A stretch of DNA of 64,000 nucleotides, taken from positions 1 through 64,000 of the forward strand of contig CADBEA010000003.1 of NCBI GenBank assembly GCA_902793635.1, written 5' to 3'. A program made the position numbers and the translations under genes. Each line of letters begins with the position of its first letter. The stretch's first letter is position 1. Below, in pieces: positions 26,320-34,170 of this stretch. This DNA is from an uncultured Erysipelotrichaceae bacterium. GTDB taxonomy: Bacteria; Bacillota_I; Bacilli_A; Erysipelotrichales; Erysipelotrichaceae. Under the pieces are notes generated by a model. The model was given only the letters and a program-made list of their open reading frames with translations, was not told the origin of the DNA and did no database searches.

Positions 26320-28300
26320 AGATATTGACCTCCTTTGCGTTCAGCGAGAATCGGAAGATGGCTCCCTGCGGTTTGTTGTCCAGTACCTCAATGGTATTGC
26401 CGTGCGCGGTGATGATCATCTGGCAGAGGTCGAGGCCGAGGCCCATACTGCGGTAGCTGTCAGCCAGCGGATGCGATCCGGTATAGAACAGTTCGAAGAC
26501 GTGCTCCTTGTCCTGATCGCTTATGCCCTTGCCGAAATCTTCGACACTGATCCAGATCTTATCGCCCTCTTTGACACGCCGCAGGATAATCTTTGTGCCG
26601 GCCGGTGTGTATTTGACGGCATTGGAAAGCAGATTGATCAGTACCTGCAGGATCATCTTGGTATCCATTTCCGCGAAGCATGGTTCATCGTCATTGATAC
26701 ACTCGATCGGATGTTCCTTGGAACGGATCAGCCGCACGCTTTCGGCAATGACGTCATCGACGTTCTCGACGGTCAGATTCAGATAATGACTGTTTTCCAG
26801 ACGGGTCATGACAAGAATGTTTTCCATCTGTTCCCGCAGCCATTCCGAATCGTCCATCAAATCAGCATAGATCTTCGCCCGGTCTTCTTCACTCAGCACC
26901 GCTTCGTTTTCCGCCAGAGTGGATGCGTTGCCGTAAATGGATGTCAGCGGCGTGCGCAGATCGTGGGAAAGCGAGCGAAGCAGACCTGCCCGCAGACGTT
27001 CGTTTTCGGCGGCGATTTCCGCCGCTCTTCTTTCCTGAACCATGCGGCTGTTGTCCAGTGCCATGGTGAATTCATGCAGGATCGACAGCAGAATCGTGTT
27101 CTCAAATTCCGTGAACGGTCCTTTTTTCATGTCGATACCGATGACGCCGTACTGGTTCTCACCGGTATGAATGCTGAGATAACGATACCGGAAATTACCG
27201 TAATGGGATGTGAAGGCACCGGAATGATGACGGTTTTCCAGCGTCCACAGCACGGCTTCCTTTTCGCTGTCCAGCAGACTCTGGTCGATTTCCTTTCCTT
27301 CCGACGCGTAGATGTCTTCCGCTTTGTCAGCGCTGGTGCCGCGGTAGAAAAGAACCGTACGGTTAAGCAGATGCACCAGCTGCATGCAGGTGATGCGGAT
27401 GATTTCGTCCGTGCCGGTCACCCGCTCCAGCTGGTTGGATGTATCGAGAAGCACTTTGGCCTGATAGGCATTCTCCGCTGAAGTGCGGGCAATGTCCTTC
27501 ATGCGGCTGGTCAGGGAACTGGTGATCAACGCGGCCATGACGGACAGCAGATAGGTGAGCAGATATTCGGTTTCATAGACCAGCAGCGTGAAACGGGGCT
27601 CGATGAACAGGAAATTGAACAGCAGGATATACAGAATGGCGGCCAGAATACCGTACAGCCGGTGTGATGTCAGCAGCGAGGCAATCAGTACGCCGAGGAT
27701 ATAAATGGTAATGATGTTGGCATTGCTGAAACGCGAAGCATAGAACAAGTACGAAACGCCCGTGGCCAGCGCCATGATGATCAGCACGCACAAAAAGTCC
27801 CGCAGGTTCCATTGCGGCAGATTTCCTTTCTTCTCCAGCTGCGGATAGGAGGATGCACGGCTGTCGGGAATGATATGAATATCCACTTCCGGCAGATAAT
27901 TGATCAGCTGCTCAGAAATGTTTTTCCGATACTGCAGAATATGGGCCGGCGCGGTATAGCCGAGAAACAGATCGGTCGTGTTGACGCGCTTGGCATATTC
28001 GGAAATGGTCAGAGCCAGGTCGCTGCTCTGGGCGGTCTGGATCTCAAAGCCGAGGTCTCTGGCATACTGCATGTTCTCGAACAGTTTGGAGCCGGGCGGA
28101 ATCTCGCCGATCGTTTCGCTGACATAGAGAGCGATGGCGTTGACATCTTCGCGGATCAGCCTGGACGCGGCATGAATGACTCGCTGGTTGCTTGGCGACG
28201 CAGAAAGGCAGACCAGGATACTGGTCTGCTTGTTGTTTCTGTTTTCCGGCGCCGTTTTCTTCATAAGGTCTGATTCGGGTTCTGATCCCCTTTTTTTCAT
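26312..28300 (-). CDS. kdpD: Sensor histidine kinase, short KdpD without the N-terminal KdpD domain
   Basis: 662 residues. Order: USP-like domain (about 27-150, TSILVCLSASPSN), DUF4118 four-helix membrane unit (about 168-265), GAF domain (about 290-410), HisKA with phospho-acceptor H446 in SLSHDLRTPLTS, and HATPase with N-box and G boxes. Classical KdpD is near 900 residues and starts with a Walker-containing KdpD domain, which is absent here. Gene order ktrB-ktrA-kdpD-kdpE suggests it senses K+ or turgor for the Ktr system. Start could be a few codons off: no strong RBS is visible and an ATG at 28264 is possible. It overlaps kdpE by 8 bases. Confidence 0.88.
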   Translation of the reverse strand: MKKRGSEPESDLMKKTAPENRNNKQTSILVCLSASPSNQRVIHAASRLIREDVNAIALYVSETIGEIPPGSKLFENMQYARDLGFEIQTAQSSDLALTISEYAKRVNTTDLFLGYTAPAHILQYRKNISEQLINYLPEVDIHIIPDSRASSYPQLEKKGNLPQWNLRDFLCVLIIMALATGVSYLFYASRFSNANIITIYILGVLIASLLTSHRLYGILAAILYILLFNFLFIEPRFTLLVYETEYLLTYLLSVMAALITSSLTSRMKDIARTSAENAYQAKVLLDTSNQLERVTGTDEIIRITCMQLVHLLNRTVLFYRGTSADKAEDIYASEGKEIDQSLLDSEKEAVLWTLENRHHSGAFTSHYGNFRYRYLSIHTGENQYGVIGIDMKKGPFTEFENTILLSILHEFTMALDNSRMVQERRAAEIAAENERLRAGLLRSLSHDLRTPLTSIYGNASTLAENEAVLSEEDRAKIYADLMDDSEWLREQMENILVMTRLENSHYLNLTVENVDDVIAESVRLIRSKEHPIECINDDEPCFAEMDTKMILQVLINLLSNAVKYTPAGTKIILRRVKEGDKIWISVEDFGKGISDQDKEHVFELFYTGSHPLADSYRSMGLGLDLCQMIITAHGNTIEVLDNKPQGAIFRFSLNAKEVNIYE

Positions 28301-28392
28301 TCATTTCTGAACAATGGGGAATCTGTCTTTATCATACACCTCAATTGTACGGGCCTGGCGTTTCAGATATTGAATATTGCTGTCGCTTATCT

Positions 28393-29037
28393 TCAGAGAT
28401 AGAAAATCTTCTGAATGTCATCGTGTTTGCCGAGCACCAGCATGTTCTGGCCGTAATGCAGGACCGTGTCGATGCTGATGTTGAAATCCATGCGCTGGCG
28501 CTTGATGCCGAGAATATTAATGTTGTATTTCTTACGCACGTTCAGCTCACCGACCCGTTTGCCGTCCCAGTGCTGCGGTACCGCAACTTCGATAATGGAA
28601 TAACCGTCCATCAGTTCGATATAGTTGGAAATGTTGTCCGAACTGTAGCGGATCGCCGTCCAGCTGCCCAGCTGCCGTTCCGGGAAGACGACAGCGGCAG
28701 CGCCGTTACGCAAAAGGAATTTTTCCTGGGACGCGGTCGTGGCACGGGCAATGATCTTTTTCGCTCCCAGCTCATCGAGCAGGAACGTCGTTTCCAGCGA
28801 CGCCAGGAAGTCATCGCCGATGGCGACGATACAGAGATCATAATCGGTTACACCGATGGAAGCCATGAACGCCGGATCAGTGGAATCACCGATCTGGGCG
28901 TTGGAGGCATAGGGCAGGATCTTGTTGATCCGCTCTTCGTCCTTGTCAACGACCATGGTCTGATGACCCATATCATGCAGTTTGATCGTTGTATAGCGGC
29001 CGAATCTTCCGGCGCCGATTACCAGTATGTTTTTCAT
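28393..29037 (-). CDS. ktrA: KtrA, cytoplasmic gating subunit of K+ uptake
   Basis: 214 residues. RCK domain with NAD/ATP-binding ILVIGAGRFGRYT at the N-terminus and a C-terminal TrkA_C domain (about 135-214). KtrA rings gate KtrB. The gene lies 14 bases after ktrB, forming the usual KtrAB pair. In Bacillota KtrA proteins often bind c-di-AMP through the C-terminal domain; this is known for the family, not seen here. Confidence 0.93.
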   Translation of the reverse strand: MKNILVIGAGRFGRYTTIKLHDMGHQTMVVDKDEERINKILPYASNAQIGDSTDPAFMASIGVTDYDLCIVAIGDDFLASLETTFLLDELGAKKIIARATTASQEKFLLRNGAAAVVFPERQLGSWTAIRYSSDNISNYIELMDGYSIIEVAVPQHWDGKRVGELNVRKKYNINILGIKRQRMDFNISIDTVLHYGQNMLVLGKHDDIQKIFYL

Positions 29038-29051
29038 TTAAACTCTCCTTT

Positions 29052-30392
29052 TTATCCGACAGTCAGTTTTTCAACCGGCATTTTACTCGTTTCTTTTTTG
29101 GTCAGGGATACCATGGCATACGTCAGAGTCAGACCGCCGACACGGCCGATGTACATAAAGCAGATCAGAACGATCCTGCTCAGAGCGGAAAGGCCCGGGG
29201 TAATACCGGTCGTCAGTCCGACGGTGCCAAGTGCGGAGGCACATTCGAACATGACCGGCAGCACCGGCAGATCCTCCGCGAAAGACAGAATGAACGTACC
29301 GCTCAGCAGCAGTACCAGATAGAGAACGAACAATGTATAGGCATTGTGGATCGCGTCAGTTTCAATACGGCGTCTCGCGAAATTGGTATTCTCGCGGCCT
29401 TTCATATATGTCCTTGCCGAAAGGACAATGACTGCGACGGTCGTCAGTTTCATACCACCGGCGGTGGAGCCTGGCGCGCCGCCGATCATCATTAACATGA
29501 TCGTCAGCAGCAGACTCGCTTCGTGCATCGAACCGTAGTCCGCGGTATTGAAACCGGCAGTACGCGGCGTTACGGTCTGGAACCAGGACATCAGGATCCT
29601 GTCCTTCAGCGGTGCATTGGCAAATTCCAGGAAGAAAAAATAGATAAACGGAATCGTCAGCAGGATCGCTGTCGAAACCAGAATCAGTTTGGTCTGCAGA
29701 CGCAGGCTTTTATAACGGAACTTGTTGGCCAGCAGGTCGCCCCAGGTCAGAAAACCGGCACCGCCGACGATAATCAGGGCACAGATCACGAAATTGACCC
29801 ATGGATGGGAAGCGTAGCTGGTCAGCGAAGAAAACGGACCTCTGACACCCATCAGGTCAAAACCGGCATTGCAGAAAGCCGATATCGAATGAAAGATGGC
29901 ATAGCCCAGTCCTTTGAGGAAGCCGAAGTCTTTCACGAACACTGGTAACAGCAATAATGCGCCGGTTGCCTCAAAGACTACGGTCGCCTTCAGAAAGAAC
30001 GCTGTGAAGCGGACAATCCCGCCCAGCTGCGGTGCCGATACGGCATCCTGCATGGCAATTCTCTGCAGCAGTCCGATTCTTTTGCCGGTCAGCAGCATCG
30101 TGGCGATAAAAGCCGTAACGACACCCAGGCCGCCGATCTGTATCAGGATCAGGATAACCGTTTTGCCAAACAGCGACCACTGTGTCGCCGTATCATATAC
30201 GACAAGACCGGTCACACAGGCGGCCGACGTCGATGTGAACAGTGCGTTCAGAAAAGGTACACTCTGATGATTGACACTGGCAGCGGGAAGACACAAAAGG
30301 CCCGCGCCTACCAGAATCAGGGCAAAAAAGCCGAGCAGAATGGTACGGAAAGAATTCATGATATCCTGCAGCTTAATGCGCATTTTCGTCAT
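29052..30392 (-). CDS. ktrB: KtrB/TrkH K+ transport pore subunit
   Basis: 446 residues with many membrane helices: four repeated pore units of the TrkH/KtrB type. P-loop filters are visible, e.g. TSTSAACVTGLVV near residue 50 and GAPGSTAGGMKLTT near 310. The length fits KtrB rather than the longer TrkH. First gene of ktrB-ktrA-kdpD-kdpE; TATAAA lies upstream with a long inverted repeat over the promoter (30425-30459). RBS AGGAAGGAG precedes the ATG. Confidence 0.93.
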   Translation of the reverse strand: MTKMRIKLQDIMNSFRTILLGFFALILVGAGLLCLPAASVNHQSVPFLNALFTSTSAACVTGLVVYDTATQWSLFGKTVILILIQIGGLGVVTAFIATMLLTGKRIGLLQRIAMQDAVSAPQLGGIVRFTAFFLKATVVFEATGALLLLPVFVKDFGFLKGLGYAIFHSISAFCNAGFDLMGVRGPFSSLTSYASHPWVNFVICALIIVGGAGFLTWGDLLANKFRYKSLRLQTKLILVSTAILLTIPFIYFFFLEFANAPLKDRILMSWFQTVTPRTAGFNTADYGSMHEASLLLTIMLMMIGGAPGSTAGGMKLTTVAVIVLSARTYMKGRENTNFARRRIETDAIHNAYTLFVLYLVLLLSGTFILSFAEDLPVLPVMFECASALGTVGLTTGITPGLSALSRIVLICFMYIGRVGGLTLTYAMVSLTKKETSKMPVEKLTVG

Positions 30393-30424
30393 AAGAACGC
30401 TCCTTCCTAGTTTATATTCTGCCT

Positions 30425-30459
30425 GTGCTGTCGTTAAAAAGGGATTAAAGTGACAGCAC
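30425..30459. promoter_or_regulatory. Long inverted repeat over the ktrB promoter
   Basis: GTGCTGTC and GACAGCAC are perfect 8-base arms 19 bases apart. On the minus strand TTTTAA, 17 bases and TATAAA form a likely ktrB promoter at about 30441-30413, so the repeat covers the -35 region. It could be an operator for KdpE or another regulator. Confidence 0.5.
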
Positions 30460-30476
30460 GCAGTATTAAAATAACA

Positions 30477-30508
30477 TTAAAAACACAGATCATGGTCTGT
30501 GTTTTTAA
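30477..30508 (-). terminator. Terminator of the XRE/RCC1 - GYF_2 transcript
   Basis: Minus strand AAAAACACAGA-CCATGA-TCTGTGTTTTT followed by AATATT; a strong hairpin directly after the GYF_2 gene, and symmetrical enough to work in both directions. Confidence 0.85.
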
Positions 30509-30510
30509 TA

Positions 30511-30702
30511 TTACGCTTCTTTTGGCGGCAGGTACACGGAATAGATGGACTTTCCGACATTCAGCCAGGCGTCGAGATATGACATCCAGATATAGTCCCT
30601 CTCTTCCAGAATACCGTGACGGATCAGGGAAATGATCTCGGCATCCGTATAAGGACCGTATTTCTTTCTGTCAGGTTTCATATAATACCAGACTTTTTCC
30701 AT
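30511..30702 (-). CDS. GYF_2-domain small protein
   Basis: 63 residues, essentially one GYF_2 domain: WYYMKPDRKKYGPYTDAEI with the G-P-Y of the family, then IRHGILEERDYIWMSYLDAW. GYF_2 domains occur in bacterial proteins with membrane modules and probably bind proline-rich peptides; stand-alone copies are less common. The gene starts 1 base after the stop of the XRE-RCC1-FN3 gene, and its ribosome site (GGCGGAG) lies inside that gene, so they are coupled. A physical partner relation, perhaps with the proline-containing cytoplasmic linker of the neighbour, is inference. Confidence 0.75.
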   Translation of the reverse strand: MEKVWYYMKPDRKKYGPYTDAEIISLIRHGILEERDYIWMSYLDAWLNVGKSIYSVYLPPKEA

Positions 30703-30703
30703 C

Positions 30704-32812
30704 TTATTCTCCGCCTTCCGGCTCGCCTGAGCCGCTGCTCTGCAGGACTACTTCAACACTGTAGTCACTGTTGATCTCAACTGTTCTGTCCGGATTTGCC
30801 AACGTATAGCCAGCCGGGATCAGATCGGCTGTCGCCATTTCCTGAATCGTGTGAATACCCTGTTTGACAACAATGACCCGTGTTTCGAAAGAAGCACCGT
30901 CATTGCTTGTGAAATTCAGGGTTACGCTGAAGGCCGGCAGTTCATACATCAGTTCCACCTGAGCCGGCACACTCTCCGAATAACTGGAGGATTCCGAGCA
31001 GGCTTTGATCGAAACGGTGTGAATACTCTGGTCGTTGAAGCCGGTTCTTTCATAGAAGAAGGCATTCTGTTCCGTACGGTATTCTTCGCCGCCGTTCAGG
31101 GAAATCATATAGTAACTGGCGTTCTCTACCGGATCCCATCTGACGATCCAGTTTTCCGCCGTGCTTTCCGCTCTCACGTTGGACGGTGTGTCCAGGGTGA
31201 TCGTGCGGGATTTGAATGTATAGCTGACCGTTGCCGGTTCGCTTGTTTCGTATTTGTCTGTCTTGTTGGAATGCGCGGTAATCGTTACCTGGTAGGTATC
31301 GCCGTCATTCAGTTCGGATGCCGGAATGGAAACGCTGGTCGAAGAGGTCTGCGGGATCTCGGTGGCGAGAGCCGGTTCGAATTTCACTTCGTAGTAGTCA
31401 GCGTTCGTTACCGCCTTCCACTTGATCTGGATATTGGCGGTCGTTTCCGAGAAGTTGATATCCTTGACCATATCCAGCTGCTTCTTTTCGGTATCGTCCT
31501 TATCCTTGCCGGACGAACTGTTGACATACTGACCGTGGCTGTTGTCACCGACACCGAACATATTGCCGGAACGGTCTACCGCGATCAGTGTCGTGCCGTG
31601 AGCGGCGATATAGCGTATGTCGCTCCACTGCTCGACAGCCTTTTTCATATCTTCGTCTTCCGTGACGATCAGAACCTTGCCTTTGCTGGTCATGCCGGCT
31701 ACGAAGTTCGAACCGACAGCAGCTTCGTCAATGTCTGTCCAGGACGAGACGTCCGATGCGGCTGCGTCTGTCAGACTGTAGGATTTGACCGTACCGCTGG
31801 TGCTGATCAGCAGGATCTGTGAATCACCGATCGCCACACTCTTGATGCCGCCGATGCCGTTGACCGCGTCCGCGCCGGAGGCATGAACAGTGCCGTCCGT
31901 GCTCAGACCGATCGTGACCGCGTTACCGGCATACAGGGAATTGATATTCGCCCAGCCGCTGACCTGACAGCCGGTGTCACTGCCGGTGCAGAGTACCTCG
32001 CCGTCATCGTTCAGAGCTACCGTATGGGTTCTTCCGGCCGCGATCTGGACAATATTCTTCCAGTCGGAAATCTCAGTATCGTCACCGTTTGTCACCACCG
32101 TGCCGTCGGGTTTCAGACCGGCCGCGTGACTGTCATACGCACTGACCTGCACGGTTCCATCGAACAGGTTCTTGTCTTTAAACTGGCCGTACATCTGAAG
32201 TTCACCGCTCTTTTTTATATAGAGCGAATAGGTGTCGCCAAGAGCCAGACGGTTGACGCCGCTCAGTGCGACGGAACTGCCACCCGCTCCCCGAAGAAGG
32301 AAGATCAGTCCCAGCACAAGAGCCAGAGCTCCGGCTGCCACAGCGACGATGATCGCTGTCGTCTTTTTCTTCTGTTCCTTCGTTGGTTTGGCCGGCCGGA
32401 TCACCGGTCTCGACTGGGTTTTTTCCATCGGCGCGTCATCTTCGATGATCTGATTGGCGACGGTGGATTCAAAGCCCATCGTATCCATGACCTTGGTGCT
32501 GCCAAGATCGGAAAGAGTATTGACGTTCACCGTCTTTGTCTCTTCGGCCGGCGGTGTGATGAACGGAATTTCCACGCTTTCCGTGGAGACCGGCGGCAGT
32601 ACGACTTCCACCGTATTGTCCACCAGCATGACGACATGGATGCCGAATACGTCAGCCAGCCGTTTCAGCGTGTGAATGCTGGGAATGGACGTTCCGTTTT
32701 CCCAGTGCATGTATTCCGTCACGGGTATATTCATTTTTGCGGCAACATCGCCCTGGGACAGGCCCAGCTGTTTGCGCATTGATGTCAGTTTTTCAGGGAG
32801 TCTGTTAGCCAT
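30704..32812 (-). CDS. Membrane protein: XRE helix-turn-helix, TM, RCC1-like repeats, FN3 domains
   Basis: 702 residues. An XRE/Cro-type HTH about 8-64 (LTSMRKQLGLSQGDVAAKMN), a Pro/Thr-rich linker about 70-150, one membrane helix 151-173, then an outside region: RCC1-like repeats about 185-450 (AAGRTHTVALNDDGEVLCTGS is typical), two FN3-like modules about 455-660 and a short beta domain to the end. The cytoplasmic HTH with an outside beta-propeller recalls RodZ, which also has an HTH, one membrane helix and an outside beta domain. Promoter TTGAAA-17-TACAAT is at 32863-32835 and RBS GGAGGG is present. Role unknown; see findings. Confidence 0.85.
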   Translation of the reverse strand: MANRLPEKLTSMRKQLGLSQGDVAAKMNIPVTEYMHWENGTSIPSIHTLKRLADVFGIHVVMLVDNTVEVVLPPVSTESVEIPFITPPAEETKTVNVNTLSDLGSTKVMDTMGFESTVANQIIEDDAPMEKTQSRPVIRPAKPTKEQKKKTTAIIVAVAAGALALVLGLIFLLRGAGGSSVALSGVNRLALGDTYSLYIKKSGELQMYGQFKDKNLFDGTVQVSAYDSHAAGLKPDGTVVTNGDDTEISDWKNIVQIAAGRTHTVALNDDGEVLCTGSDTGCQVSGWANINSLYAGNAVTIGLSTDGTVHASGADAVNGIGGIKSVAIGDSQILLISTSGTVKSYSLTDAAASDVSSWTDIDEAAVGSNFVAGMTSKGKVLIVTEDEDMKKAVEQWSDIRYIAAHGTTLIAVDRSGNMFGVGDNSHGQYVNSSSGKDKDDTEKKQLDMVKDINFSETTANIQIKWKAVTNADYYEVKFEPALATEIPQTSSTSVSIPASELNDGDTYQVTITAHSNKTDKYETSEPATVSYTFKSRTITLDTPSNVRAESTAENWIVRWDPVENASYYMISLNGGEEYRTEQNAFFYERTGFNDQSIHTVSIKACSESSSYSESVPAQVELMYELPAFSVTLNFTSNDGASFETRVIVVKQGIHTIQEMATADLIPAGYTLANPDRTVEINSDYSVEVVLQSSGSGEPEGGE

Positions 32813-32834
32813 CTTATGCCCTCCTGTGTTTAAT

Positions 32835-32863
32835 ATTGTACGTTTTAACTTTCACAGTTTCAA
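32835..32863 (-). promoter_or_regulatory. Promoter of the XRE-RCC1 gene
   Basis: Minus strand TTGAAA, a 17-base spacer and TACAAT, 23 bases before the ATG at 32812. Confidence 0.65.
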
Positions 32864-32869
32864 CACATA

Positions 32870-33643
32870 TCAGCCCTGCTCAGCCGTATAGTAACTGACC
32901 AGTTCTGCCTGCAGTTTCTCGTCAATTCCATACTGAGCCTTAAAGAAAGTCTCGTAATCTCCATAACGGTCTTTGATTCTCTGCAACGACAGTTCGGCGT
33001 TCTCGCGGTTGACGCCTTCCACGCCGCGCAGGGCATGACGCAGTTCGTCATTGTTGCCGATCAGAGCGTCCATCTTCTTCAGAAAACGGTCGATCGCGGC
33101 CGTCCGGTAGTCGTTGGTCAGCTCGTAATCATCCAGCGCCGTCTCTTCGTCCACGCCCAGCAGGATCAGGATCAGTACCGCCGCGATGCCGGTGCGGTCC
33201 TTGCCAGCCGTGCAGTGGAACAGGATCGGTGTCTCCTTCTTCTTGATGACGTCAAACATCTCTATATAAGCTTTCGTAAACGGCAGGTTCCCATACATCA
33301 TTTCCAGGAAATCACTGCCCTTGTTGTCGGAAAAATCCGCCTGGTCGATCGCCTTCGGAGAGAAATCCACCGGTTTGCCTTCACTGTCCGTCAGGGCATT
33401 GATTGCATGATAGACAGCCCCGGGCAGCAGCGGATCCTCCAGTTCGGATATTTCTGTATCGGAACGGAAATCAAAGACATGTCTGATATGAAGACTTCTG
33501 ACATATGCCAGTTCTTCTTCGCTCAGCTTTCCCAGCGGGCCACTGCGGAAAAACTCGCCATACCGGATGATCCGTCCGTCTTTATTCACATAACCTCCCA
33601 GTTCCCGGAAGTTATGTTCTTTTCTGATATCTTTCAGTTCCAT
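32870..33643 (-). CDS. Tyrosine-protein phosphatase (Y_phosphatase3 family)
   Basis: 257 residues. The P-loop FHCTAGKDRTGIAAVL near residue 155 has the catalytic Cys and Arg, with the general-acid region FDFRSDTEI near residue 57. Its pattern (NFRELGGY near the N-terminus, then HCTAGKDRTG) is that of bacterial phosphatases acting on phosphotyrosine or phosphoinositides; target unknown. RBS GAAAGGAC precedes ATG and a TATAAT lies upstream at 33669-33664. Confidence 0.88.
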   Translation of the reverse strand: MELKDIRKEHNFRELGGYVNKDGRIIRYGEFFRSGPLGKLSEEELAYVRSLHIRHVFDFRSDTEISELEDPLLPGAVYHAINALTDSEGKPVDFSPKAIDQADFSDNKGSDFLEMMYGNLPFTKAYIEMFDVIKKKETPILFHCTAGKDRTGIAAVLILILLGVDEETALDDYELTNDYRTAAIDRFLKKMDALIGNNDELRHALRGVEGVNRENAELSLQRIKDRYGDYETFFKAQYGIDEKLQAELVSYYTAEQG

Positions 33644-33684
33644 TTTGCTGTCCTTTCATGGGCATTATAACAGAATGTGCATTG

Positions 33685-33706
33685 AAAAGGAGCCTTCCCG
33701 GCTCCC
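33685..33706 (-). terminator. Terminator after the toxin-antitoxin locus
   Basis: Minus strand GGAGCC-GGGAA-GGCTCC followed by TTTT, downstream of the broken PIN toxin stub and upstream of the phosphatase promoter. Confidence 0.8.
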
Positions 33707-33757
33707 TGAGATGTTTCTTGCTGATCTGTGATTTATACCGGAATAATGCATTTTTCT

Positions 33758-33820
33758 TCATACTCCGGAATAGTCATATAATGCCTAGATCTGGATATAG
33801 GTGTCCACCAGCAGATTCAT
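33758..33820 (-). pseudogene. Remnant of a PIN-domain (VapC-type) toxin
   Basis: ATG at 33820 begins MNLLVDTYIQI, the usual first strand of a PIN toxin with its catalytic Asp, then meets TAG exactly where family members often carry Trp (TGG). Frame continues as ALYDYSGV before a second stop. Nothing recognisable of the remaining 110 or so residues follows before the terminator. So only the first codons of the toxin gene remain, behind an intact antitoxin. Confidence 0.6.
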
Positions 33821-33825
33821 TGCAC

Positions 33826-34056
33826 TTATCCAAGCATCGCTGTGATTTCATCATTGTACTGATTCAGATCAGCGGGTGATTTCAGTTTCCCTTTCGCAAT
33901 GCCGATTCTTCTGCCGGCCGGGACATCATTGTAAAGGACCAGTTTCGCTACCGGTTTTCCGTATCTGGCAATAATAATGCTGTCTTCCTGACCGGTTTCA
34001 ATCAGTTTGACGAGCTGTGATAAGTTGGTTTTCGCCTCCAGAATATTCACCTGCAT
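33826..34056 (-). CDS. Phd/YefM-type antitoxin
   Basis: 76 residues. Start MQVNILEAKTNLSQLVKLIE and the following YGKPVAKLVLY are the Phd/YefM antitoxin fold: DNA-binding N-terminus and a toxin-binding tail (GRRIGIAKGKL...). Start 34056 is used because GAGAGG lies 9 bases upstream; the ATG at 34125 would give a longer, unlikely leader. Antitoxins of this type pair with PIN or RelE toxins; here the toxin is reduced to a stub 5 bases further on. Confidence 0.85.
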   Translation of the reverse strand: MQVNILEAKTNLSQLVKLIETGQEDSIIIARYGKPVAKLVLYNDVPAGRRIGIAKGKLKSPADLNQYNDEITAMLG

Positions 34057-34170
34057 ATCCGTATCCTCTCTCATTCTGACCATATTATGGCAAAATGGCA
34101 TTGCGTCAACAATAGCATTCCCCAAATGTTCTGCCTATGTTGAACATCTTTTTGTCTGATGTGTCTGTTT

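Noticed and set aside
33658-33879. Plus-strand 73-codon frame opposite the toxin remnant
   Set aside because: It covers a terminator and a pseudogene and has no homology or ribosome site.
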